Of a DNA stretch of 64,000 nt, positions 9,204-16,271 are shown one piece after another; the first letter of the stretch is position 1; each line of letters opens with the position of its first letter. The notes under the pieces are model-generated. The model was given only the letters and a program-made list of their open reading frames with translations, ran no database searches and was not told where the DNA came from. This stretch comes from an uncultured SAR86 cluster bacterium (GTDB taxonomy: Bacteria; Pseudomonadota; Gammaproteobacteria; Magnimaribacterales; AG-339-G14): assembly GCA_902595715.1 (NCBI GenBank), contig CACJRI010000001.1, positions 62,001 through 126,000 of the forward strand. Reading direction: 5' to 3'. The position numbers were made by a program, and so were the translations under genes.

Positions 9204-9506
9204 TTAAATATCTAATTTTTCTCCACATCTAATAATTTTTAAACTTGCTGCGCCCCCATCAAGCAAGGGTTCTAAAACATCAGCTAATCCTGTTTCTGCT
9301 CGCCAATTTGCATAGTTTGAATGATTGTCTAATGATTCCCAGTCTTCTATCAAATAGATAGTATTTGTTGAGACATCTTCATATGTATCTATAGAAATGC
9401 ATCCTTTAAATGCTCTTGTATCAACTAGTGCTTCTTTTAAGGTATTTTTTAAAACTTCAAACTTTTCTTTCTTTGCTGGGAACCCAACGATAACTAAATT
9501 TTTCAT
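9204..9506 (-). CDS. Antibiotic-biosynthesis-monooxygenase (ABM) fold protein
   Basis: A 100-residue cytoplasmic protein whose pattern (LVIVGFPAKKEKFEVLKNTL, CISIDTYED, TIYLIEDWESLDNHSNYANW) fits the YgiN/ABM dimeric alpha/beta-barrel fold, with the usual EDW-type central strand and HxxY-type helix. Members include quinol monooxygenases and heme-degrading enzymes, but many have no assigned activity. The gene stands alone on the reverse strand, converging with the DUF1285 gene and divergent from the exported protein at 9561. No strong Shine-Dalgarno is visible upstream of its ATG. Confidence 0.7.
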   Translation of the reverse strand: MKNLVIVGFPAKKEKFEVLKNTLKEALVDTRAFKGCISIDTYEDVSTNTIYLIEDWESLDNHSNYANWRAETGLADVLEPLLDGGAASLKIIRCGEKLDI

Positions 9507-9560
9507 ATTTTTTTTAACTGTATTATTATCAAATCTTATTTAACTATATTAGGAGAGAAA

Positions 9561-9938
9561 ATGAAAAAATTAATTTTTGTTGTAATGTTGGGATTGTCAT
9601 CAATCGGTTTCAGTGGTCCAGTCGTTGAAATTTATGAATGCCAGATCAATAAGGGTAAAACTTTAGAAGATTTATCAGATATGATGGATACGTTTTCTGC
9701 TTATTTAAAGAAAGCAGGTTTATCGAATTCCTACAAAGCTCATGCTGGCTTTCAACAAATTCCTATTAAACCAGGCTCTGTTAATTGGATAGGAATATCA
9801 CCAACAGCGGAAGATTACGGTAAAGCAATAGAATGGTTTACTTCATCTAAAGATGGACAGTCTTTTGGTGAGTTATATCAATCTGTTTATACTTGCCAAG
9901 AGTCTTTTATGACCTTTATTACAACTTCTTCAAAATAA
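9561..9938 (+). CDS. Small exported protein of unknown function
   Basis: A 125-residue protein with an N-terminal signal peptide (MKKLIFVVMLGLSSIGFSG, likely cleaved near residue 19). The mature part begins VEIYECQINKGKTLEDL and contains WIGISPTAEDYGKAIEWF. Two cysteines (in YEC and YTC) could pair in the periplasm. The strand-helix rhythm suggests a dimeric alpha/beta-barrel-like domain, as in the exported proteins at 46432-47865. I do not recognise a named family. An AGGAG Shine-Dalgarno precedes the ATG, and a bidirectional hairpin follows. Confidence 0.75.
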   Translation: MKKLIFVVMLGLSSIGFSGPVVEIYECQINKGKTLEDLSDMMDTFSAYLKKAGLSNSYKAHAGFQQIPIKPGSVNWIGISPTAEDYGKAIEWFTSSKDGQSFGELYQSVYTCQESFMTFITTSSK

Positions 9939-9943
9939 ATTAA

Positions 9944-9978
9944 ATGTAAAAGGCTGATTAAAAATTGGCCTTTTACAT
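9944..9978. terminator. Bidirectional rho-independent terminator
   Basis: Perfect 11-base arms (ATGTAAAAGGC and GCCTTTTACAT) flank a 13-base loop. The arms carry A and T runs, so the hairpin can serve both the forward gene ending at 9938 and the reverse gene whose stop codon (9973-9975) lies inside the right arm. Confidence 0.75.
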
Positions 9979-11643
9979 ATTTGGGTAATTAGGTCCGCCC
10001 ATGCCTTCAGGAGTAACCCAAACGATATTCTGACTTGGGTCTTTGATATCGCATGTTTTGCAGTGCACACAATTTTGAGCATTAATTTGAAATTTCTGTT
10101 CACCATCTTTTTCTACAACTTCATAAACTCCTGCTGGGCAATATCTTTGTGCCGGTTCATCATATTCAGGAAGATTTACAGAAATAGGGATGGCAGCATC
10201 TTTTAAAGTTAAATGACATGGCTGATCTTCTTCGTGATTGGTATTGGATAGAAAAACAGATGATAATTTATCAAAACTTACAACGCCGTCAGGTTTTGGA
10301 TAATCTATTTTCTTAGATTCAGAAGCTTTTTTTAAACAAGCGTAATCTGGAGTAGGGTGATTTAAAGTAAATGGGAGTTTACCTCTAAAGATAAATTGGT
10401 CTATCGCGGCTAACGCAACTCCCAATAGACCTTTGAAACCCCATTTCAATCCATTGTGTAAAAAGGGTCCCCAGTTTCTGGCTTTGTGTAATTCTTTGTT
10501 TACCCAAGAACTGGAAAACTTATCCTCATATGAAGTCAAATCTTCGCCGACAGAATTTTTTTGAAGAGCTTCATAAATAGTCTCAGCTGCGATCATTCCT
10601 GACTTCATTGCTGTATGAGTGCCTTTAATTTTTGGAAAATTCAGAGTTCCCGCATTATCTCCGACTAGTAAACCTCCGGGAAAGGACATTTTTGGTCTTG
10701 ATTGATAACCGCCTTTTATCAATGCTCTAGCTCCGTAAGCAACTCTTTTACCTTTTTCAAGGATCTTTTTAATATCTTTATGTTGTTTCCATTGTTGGAA
10801 TTCATCGAAAGGACTCAAATGTGGATTTTCATAATCTAGAGGAACTACATATCCCAAGTAGACTTGATTATTTTCTCCATGATAAAAATAAGATCCTGAA
10901 ATGGTGCCATTACTTGGCCAGCCCATGGTATGCATTACTGTTCCTTCTTTATGGTCATCAGGAGAAATATCCCATATTTCTTTGAAACCTATTCCATAGT
11001 GTTGAGGGTCTCTATTTTCATCTAAATTGTATTTTTTTATTAATTGCTTGCCTAAATGTCCTCTGCAACCTTCAGCGAATACAGTATATTTTCCTCTGAG
11101 CTCCATAGAGGGCTGATAAGATGGTTTTTTCTCTCCATCTTTTGAAATTCCCATCTCGCCAGTCAGGACTCCTTTAACAACATTCTCTTCAAAAATTACC
11201 TCTGCTGCTGTGAAGCCTGGAAAAATTTCAACTCCTAAAGACTCAGCCTGTGATGCTAACCATCTTGTAAAATTAGCCAAACTCATTACGTAATTCCCAT
11301 GATTATTAAATGTTGGAATCAAAAAGCTAGGAAAAGGTATATTTATTGAAGAATTTTCTGAAATCATGAATTTAACAATATCTTTGATTGCAGGTGAATT
11401 TAGAGGAGCTTCCTTTTCTTTCCAATCAGGGATTAATTCGTTTAGAGCAGTGGGTTCGAATACATTTCCTGAAAGAATATGAGCGCCAATTTCAGAACCT
11501 TTTTCGAGAACACATACAGAAATATCTTTTCCTTCAGCACTTGCTAACTGCTTAACTTTAATTGCTGAGGATAGGCCTGAAGGACCTCCGCCTATAATAA
11601 GTACGTCATATTCCATGACATCTCTTTCAACCTGTTCATTCAT
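9973..11643 (-). CDS. Electron transfer flavoprotein-ubiquinone oxidoreductase (ETF-QO)
   Basis: A 556-residue inner-membrane-associated flavoprotein that moves electrons from reduced ETF to ubiquinone. The N-terminal FAD site is VLIIGGGPSGLSSAI (about 14-28). A second FAD-binding segment is VGDNAGTLNFPKIKGTHTAMKSG. The C-terminal 4Fe-4S ligands are visible in RYCPAGVYEV and NCVHCKTCDIKDPSQNI. The length fits the family. It is divergent from etfB-etfA, which encode its electron donor, with 135 bases between the two start codons. Together they link the acyl-CoA dehydrogenases at 19.3-21.6 kb to the respiratory chain. Confidence 0.96.
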   Translation of the reverse strand: MNEQVERDVMEYDVLIIGGGPSGLSSAIKVKQLASAEGKDISVCVLEKGSEIGAHILSGNVFEPTALNELIPDWKEKEAPLNSPAIKDIVKFMISENSSINIPFPSFLIPTFNNHGNYVMSLANFTRWLASQAESLGVEIFPGFTAAEVIFEENVVKGVLTGEMGISKDGEKKPSYQPSMELRGKYTVFAEGCRGHLGKQLIKKYNLDENRDPQHYGIGFKEIWDISPDDHKEGTVMHTMGWPSNGTISGSYFYHGENNQVYLGYVVPLDYENPHLSPFDEFQQWKQHKDIKKILEKGKRVAYGARALIKGGYQSRPKMSFPGGLLVGDNAGTLNFPKIKGTHTAMKSGMIAAETIYEALQKNSVGEDLTSYEDKFSSSWVNKELHKARNWGPFLHNGLKWGFKGLLGVALAAIDQFIFRGKLPFTLNHPTPDYACLKKASESKKIDYPKPDGVVSFDKLSSVFLSNTNHEEDQPCHLTLKDAAIPISVNLPEYDEPAQRYCPAGVYEVVEKDGEQKFQINAQNCVHCKTCDIKDPSQNIVWVTPEGMGGPNYPNM

Positions 11644-11706
11644 AATTCATCTCTTTTGGGCTTATTATTAAGTTATAACCCATTTAGTTAGCGATATTTT
11701 AATACT

Positions 11707-11734
11707 TTGATGAAAAGTCATCATCCTATAGAAT
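11707..11734 (+). promoter_or_regulatory. Candidate sigma-70 promoter for etfBA with a dyad
   Basis: TTGATG and TAGAAT are 16 bases apart in the 135-base gap between the divergent ETF-QO and etfB genes. A 6-base inverted repeat (TGATGA, four-base loop, TCATCA) overlaps the -35 element and could be an operator. This is pattern matching only. Confidence 0.35.
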
Positions 11735-11778
11735 ATATCCTTCTTGAGTTATTCCACTAACCATTATAAGGGTAATAT

Positions 11779-12531
11779 ATGAAAGTTTTAGTTCCAATAA
11801 AAAGAGTTGTAGATTACAACGTAAAAGTTAGGCCAAAGGCTGATGAATCAGGCGTAGACCTCAATAACGTGAAGATGGCCATAAATCCTTTCTGTGAAAT
11901 TGCAGTTGAAGAAGCTGTAAGGCTTAAAGAAGCGGGTTCAGCTACTGAAATCATTGCAGTGACTGTTGGAGCTGAAAATGCTCAAGAACAACTAAGGACA
12001 GCTCTTGCTCTAGGAGCAGATAAAGCAATTTTAGTAGAAACTGATCTAGAAGTTGAGCCACTGGGTATTTCAAAAGTGCTTAAAGCTATTGTCGAGAAAG
12101 AGTCTCCAAATCTTATTATTATGGGTAAGCAAGCCATTGATGGAGATAATAATCAAACTGGGCAAATGTTGGCTGCTTTGATGAATTATCCTCAAGCAAC
12201 TTTTGCTTCAGAGCTTAAAATTGAAGGTGAGAAGGCAGTAGTTACTAGAGAAGTAGATGGCGGTCTGCAAACCATTTCTATCAATTTACCTGCTGTTGTT
12301 ACATCTGATTTAAGACTTAATGAACCAAGGTATGCTTCTTTACCTAACATAATGAAAGCAAAACAAAAACCTTTAGAAGTTATTAAATCTGACGATCTGG
12401 GGGTTGATTTAAATCCAAGGATTTCAACATTAAAAGTTTCTCCTCCTCCAGAAAGAGAGGCAGGTATAATTGTTGAATCTGTAGACCAATTGGTCGAAAA
12501 ATTAAAAAATGAAGCAAAGGTGATTTCATGA
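11779..12531 (+). CDS. etfB: Electron transfer flavoprotein beta subunit
   Basis: A 250-residue small subunit of ETF, the soluble acceptor for acyl-CoA dehydrogenases. It starts [20 protein letters not shown] as the family does. It contains the AMP/FAD-binding phrases [18 protein letters not shown] and [18 protein letters not shown], and the recognition-loop segment [19 protein letters not shown]. Length is normal. The stop overlaps the etfA start by four bases (ATGA), so the subunits are translationally coupled. An AAGGGT Shine-Dalgarno sits before the ATG. Confidence 0.96.
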   Translation: MKVLVPIKRVVDYNVKVRPKADESGVDLNNVKMAINPFCEIAVEEAVRLKEAGSATEIIAVTVGAENAQEQLRTALALGADKAILVETDLEVEPLGISKVLKAIVEKESPNLIIMGKQAIDGDNNQTGQMLAALMNYPQATFASELKIEGEKAVVTREVDGGLQTISINLPAVVTSDLRLNEPRYASLPNIMKAKQKPLEVIKSDDLGVDLNPRISTLKVSPPPEREAGIIVESVDQLVEKLKNEAKVIS

Positions 12532-13457
12532 CAGCATTAGTAATAGCAGAACACGACAATAACGAGCTTAAAGTCTCAACGCAAAATACCGTAAGTGCGG
12601 CCTCGAAACTAGACAGTGATATTCATGTTCTAGTTGCTGGAGCAGAATGTAATGCGGTTGCTGAAGAAGCAGCTACTTGTGAAGGAGTTACGAAAGTTTT
12701 GTATGTAGATTCAAAAGAGTATGAAAATTTTCTTGCTGAAAATATTGCAACCCTAATAAAAAACGTGAGCGATGATTATTCAGCAATATTGGCTCCAGCG
12801 ACAACAAACGGTAAAAATTATATGCCAAGAGTTGCGGCACTTTTGGATGTAGCACAAATTTCAGATATTAGTTCGGTTGAATCAGAAGATACTTTTCAAA
12901 GGCCTATTTACGCAGGAAATTGTATTGCTACTGTTCAATCATCAGATGCAAAAAAAGTAATTACCGTTAGAACTACTGCCTTTGATGCAGCACCAAAAGG
13001 TTCCAATAGTGCCGAAATTCTAAAATTAGAAGAAGTTAATGATGCTGGTATATCAGAATTTATAAAAGAAGAATTAGCTAAATCAGACCGTCCTGAATTA
13101 ACAGCAGCAGAAGTGGTTATTTCTGGTGGCAGAGGTATGCAAAATGGAGATAATTTTTCTCTGCTAGAAGGTATAGCAGATAAATTGGGCGCAGCAATCG
13201 GAGCTTCGAGAGCAGCAGTTGACTCAGGATTTGTCCCCAATGATTATCAAGTAGGTCAAACTGGAAAAATAGTAGCACCGAATTTATATATTGCAGTCGG
13301 TATTTCTGGTGCTATTCAACACTTGGCTGGAATGAAAGACAGTAAAGTTATTGTTGCTATTAATAAAGATGAGGATGCTCCTATTTTTCAAGTTGCCGAC
13401 TATGGATTGGTTGCAGACTTATTTACCGCTTTACCTGAGATGGAGTCAAAAATATAA
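12528..13457 (+). CDS. etfA: Electron transfer flavoprotein alpha subunit
   Basis: A 309-residue large ETF subunit. The C-terminal FAD domain is clear: [60 protein letters not shown] and [20 protein letters not shown]. It receives two electrons from acyl-CoA dehydrogenases with EtfB and passes them to ETF-QO. It overlaps etfB by four bases and is followed three bases later by nfuA, so Fe-S assembly is encoded in the same unit. That is sensible because ETF-QO needs a 4Fe-4S cluster. Confidence 0.96.
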   Translation: MTALVIAEHDNNELKVSTQNTVSAASKLDSDIHVLVAGAECNAVAEEAATCEGVTKVLYVDSKEYENFLAENIATLIKNVSDDYSAILAPATTNGKNYMPRVAALLDVAQISDISSVESEDTFQRPIYAGNCIATVQSSDAKKVITVRTTAFDAAPKGSNSAEILKLEEVNDAGISEFIKEELAKSDRPELTAAEVVISGGRGMQNGDNFSLLEGIADKLGAAIGASRAAVDSGFVPNDYQVGQTGKIVAPNLYIAVGISGAIQHLAGMKDSKVIVAINKDEDAPIFQVADYGLVADLFTALPEMESKI

Positions 13458-13460
13458 AAT

Positions 13461-14045
13461 ATGTCTGTGGTTTCAATCTCAGATTCTGCAGTAACTTATC
13501 TGCAAGATTTACTTAATAGTCAGGAAGAAGAGACAAACATAAAAATATTTGTTTCAGACCCTGGAACTATGAGAGCTGAAACATGTATTGTTTATTGTAA
13601 GGTTGGCGAAGAAGAAGAAGATGATGTTCTGATGGAAGTTGGCGATCTTTCGGTTTATTTGGAAAACGAAAGCCTCCCTTTTTTAGAAGATTGTAAAGTT
13701 GACTATCACCCTGATAAATTTGGGGGTCAGCTGACAATCAGAGCTCCAAATGCAAAAGTACCCAGCTTAAAAGAAGATAGTTCTTTAGAAGAAAAAATTA
13801 ATTATTATTTATATAGCGAGATCAATCCTTCACTAGCATCCCATGGTGGTGAAGTGAGTCTTGTGGAAGTAATTGATTCAAGCAAAGCTGTTTTGAGATT
13901 TGGCGGTGGCTGTCAAGGCTGCGGCATGGTAGACCTCACACTTAAAAACGGCGTTGAAAAGACTTTAAAAGACAATATTCCTGAATTATCAGAAATCATT
14001 GATTCTACAGATCATTCTTTTAAAGATAATGCTTATTATAAATAA
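13461..14045 (+). CDS. nfuA: Fe-S biogenesis protein NfuA
   Basis: A 194-residue Fe-S carrier with the two-domain layout of gammaproteobacterial NfuA: a degenerate A-type domain at about 1-95 and a C-terminal NifU-like domain. The cluster-binding CxxC is in FGGGCQGCGMVDLTLKNGVE, at about 150-153. It delivers 4Fe-4S clusters to apoproteins. It starts three bases after etfA. A small hairpin overlaps its stop codon. Confidence 0.94.
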   Translation: MSVVSISDSAVTYLQDLLNSQEEETNIKIFVSDPGTMRAETCIVYCKVGEEEEDDVLMEVGDLSVYLENESLPFLEDCKVDYHPDKFGGQLTIRAPNAKVPSLKEDSSLEEKINYYLYSEINPSLASHGGEVSLVEVIDSSKAVLRFGGGCQGCGMVDLTLKNGVEKTLKDNIPELSEIIDSTDHSFKDNAYYK

Positions 14046-14062
14046 CGTCATAATTTGACGTT
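14044..14062 (+). terminator. Short hairpin after nfuA, weak terminator candidate
   Basis: AACGTCA and TGACGTT form a perfect 7-base stem with a 5-base loop, followed by TGTTTCCCTT. The T run is poor, so termination would be partial at best. It lies between nfuA and sbcB. Confidence 0.35.
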
Positions 14063-14083
14063 TGTTTCCCTTATAATTTAAAA

Positions 14084-15499
14084 ATGTCTTCAACAAATGA
14101 CCTTTACGTTTTCTATGATACGGAAACTACTGGACTTGATATAAATTTCTCTCAAATTATTCAGGTTGGATGCGTCCTAACAGATGGAGATTTCAATATA
14201 CTTGAAGACCTGAATTTAAGTTCAAAAGTTCTCCCATGGATTGTTCCTTCCCCAGACGCTTTCTTGGTTCATAGACAGGCTGATTGTCTTGAATCAGGAC
14301 TTTCTCATTTTGAGATGATGAAATCATTGAGAGATAAATGGTTATCATGGGGAAAAGATAATAATCTGATATTTGTCTCATACAACGGCCATCGATTTGA
14401 TGAAGAACTTGTTAGAAGACAGTTTTACTGGAATCTTTTTGATCCATATATAACTAATACAAATGGTAATCGAAGACTTGATCTCATGAGTCTATTTCAG
14501 ATAATTGGAAATTTTTATGATTCAAAAATAAAAGTCCCGCAAGATGAAGATGAAAGCATCAGCTTAAAATTAACTGACTTAGCTAAAGAAAATGATATAT
14601 CTGTAGAAAATGCACACGATGCTATTGTTGATTGCATGCTCATGGTTAATTTGATGAAAAAAATTAAAGCGCATGCACCAGAGGCATTAAATGCAGCTGT
14701 TAAAGGGTCCTCAAAAAATGGAAATATTGAGTTAACTAGATCCAGTCCGTTCTCTGTTTTAGGGGAAATCTATCGCAAGAAAAAATACATATATCCTGTC
14801 ATTTCTTGCGGTCAAAATCCCAATCAAACTAACCAAGTGGCAATGCTGGATTTATATTTTGATCCAAAAAAAATGTTTGATATGACTGATTATGAATTAT
14901 CAGAACAATTTGGAGCTGGGGGAGGGCTTAAAACAATTTCAATTAATAAAAGCGTACCGTTGATGCCGGTAGATAAAATTACAAATATAGAAAATTTCCT
15001 TGACTCTCCTCTTAAACTATTAGCATCAAGAGCTCAGCAGGTAATGGAAAATACGGACTTTCAGAATAGAATTTCTGAACTATTATCAATCAACCAAAGA
15101 GAATATCCTCCCAATAAATACTTAGAACAAAAGGTATATGAGAGATTCCCTTCAAATAGCGACAAACTTTGGATGGAAAGATTTGAGATATCAACATGGG
15201 CTGAGAAGGCAAAACTCTTAAATGGATTTGAAGACGAAAGATATAGAGAGCTTTCTCAAAGACTCATTAGCTATTTGAAACCTGAATTCTCTTCCAATAA
15301 AGAACAAGATAGCTATCATGAATTTCTAAAAGAGAGACTTTTGACAAATGGGCCCTGGAAAATGACATTGGAAAAAGCAATCTCGAGGACTAACTCATTA
15401 AAAATTGAGGCAGAAGAAAATAAAGATCAAGAAAAATTAAAAATTATTAATTCTTTGTTAAATCATTATCAGGAGAAAAAAGCTCTTTCTGAGCTTTAG
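14084..15499 (+). CDS. sbcB: Exodeoxyribonuclease I (SbcB/ExoI)
   Basis: A 471-residue 3'-5' single-strand DNA exonuclease for mismatch repair and recombination, close to the 475 residues of E. coli ExoI. The DEDDh nuclease residues are visible: D and E in FYDTETTGLD, an aspartate in SYNGHRFDEEL, and histidine and aspartate in ENAHDAIVDCM. The middle SH3-like part and the helical C-terminal domain follow (PPNKYLEQKVYERF, LWMERFEISTWAEKAKLLNG). Its 3' end overlaps the convergent csiV gene by 53 bases, so both proteins use the same DNA for their C-termini. Confidence 0.95.
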   Translation: MSSTNDLYVFYDTETTGLDINFSQIIQVGCVLTDGDFNILEDLNLSSKVLPWIVPSPDAFLVHRQADCLESGLSHFEMMKSLRDKWLSWGKDNNLIFVSYNGHRFDEELVRRQFYWNLFDPYITNTNGNRRLDLMSLFQIIGNFYDSKIKVPQDEDESISLKLTDLAKENDISVENAHDAIVDCMLMVNLMKKIKAHAPEALNAAVKGSSKNGNIELTRSSPFSVLGEIYRKKKYIYPVISCGQNPNQTNQVAMLDLYFDPKKMFDMTDYELSEQFGAGGGLKTISINKSVPLMPVDKITNIENFLDSPLKLLASRAQQVMENTDFQNRISELLSINQREYPPNKYLEQKVYERFPSNSDKLWMERFEISTWAEKAKLLNGFEDERYRELSQRLISYLKPEFSSNKEQDSYHEFLKERLLTNGPWKMTLEKAISRTNSLKIEAEENKDQEKLKIINSLLNHYQEKKALSEL

Positions 15500-16271
15500 T
15501 AAGTTTTACAAGCATCCCGAATTTTGGGTGGTCTACATAATGAAGTTCTCCACTTCGAAATTTTTTTGAATGTTTGACCTCAAAAAGAACTTTTTGATTT
15601 TTTTCTTTAAATATATCAATTTCTTTTTCTTCATTAAAAATATTTTTCCCAACTATAAATTTCTCATCTTGGGAAAATAATGGATCTAATTCAGAAAGAT
15701 ATAATTTTGAATTAAAGTGTAAGAAACGTTCCCTGTAGAGCTGAAAAAAACCAAATATTCTAGTACCCTTAAAAAAGTCACTATCGATAAAAACAAGCTC
15801 GGCTTCATCTTTATTTTTAATATACTGAAACCATGATTTTGTAGCGATAACTCTAAAGTCTCTACTTCTTGCAATTTTAGAAGCCTCAGCTGATAAAGAA
15901 AAATCTCTAGCAGAATCGATTTCAAATAAAGATTTTTTTATTCCTAAATAAGGGATATCTTCAATATTTGTGAAGATTTCATCTTCAGACGTAATCAGGT
16001 CTGAGTCTTCTTCAATTTTTATTGACATAAATAAATCTTGAAATTTGTACTCAAGATCAAAGGGCAAAGGTTTAATCTCTAGTTCAGGGTAAGGAAACTC
16101 GGCAAGTAAAGTAATATTCTCCGGGATATCGAGCTCAGGTGAGAGAAATTTTTCACTAGTTTCAAATTCTGGAAGGTATTTGATTAAAATCAAGTCGACC
16201 AAATAAAGCTGCTCTTCGGAAATTAAATTTATTGAAAAAAGCGTTAGTAAAAAAGATATTTTAAATTTCAT
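15447..16271 (-). CDS. csiV: CsiV-like periplasmic peptidoglycan-binding protein
   Basis: A 274-residue exported protein with signal peptide MKFKISFLLTLFSINLIS. The start motif YLVDLILIKY and the C-terminal HYVDHPKFGMLVKLTK fit the CsiV family. In Vibrio cholerae, CsiV binds peptidoglycan and is needed for PBP1A-dependent wall synthesis. Position next to mfd is the usual family context. An in-frame TTG at 16280 would add three residues; the ATG at 16271 is preferred because it begins a proper signal peptide. It overlaps the end of mfd by 11 bases and the end of sbcB by 53. Confidence 0.75.
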   Translation of the reverse strand: MKFKISFLLTLFSINLISEEQLYLVDLILIKYLPEFETSEKFLSPELDIPENITLLAEFPYPELEIKPLPFDLEYKFQDLFMSIKIEEDSDLITSEDEIFTNIEDIPYLGIKKSLFEIDSARDFSLSAEASKIARSRDFRVIATKSWFQYIKNKDEAELVFIDSDFFKGTRIFGFFQLYRERFLHFNSKLYLSELDPLFSQDEKFIVGKNIFNEEKEIDIFKEKNQKVLFEVKHSKKFRSGELHYVDHPKFGMLVKLTKAQKELFSPDNDLTKN

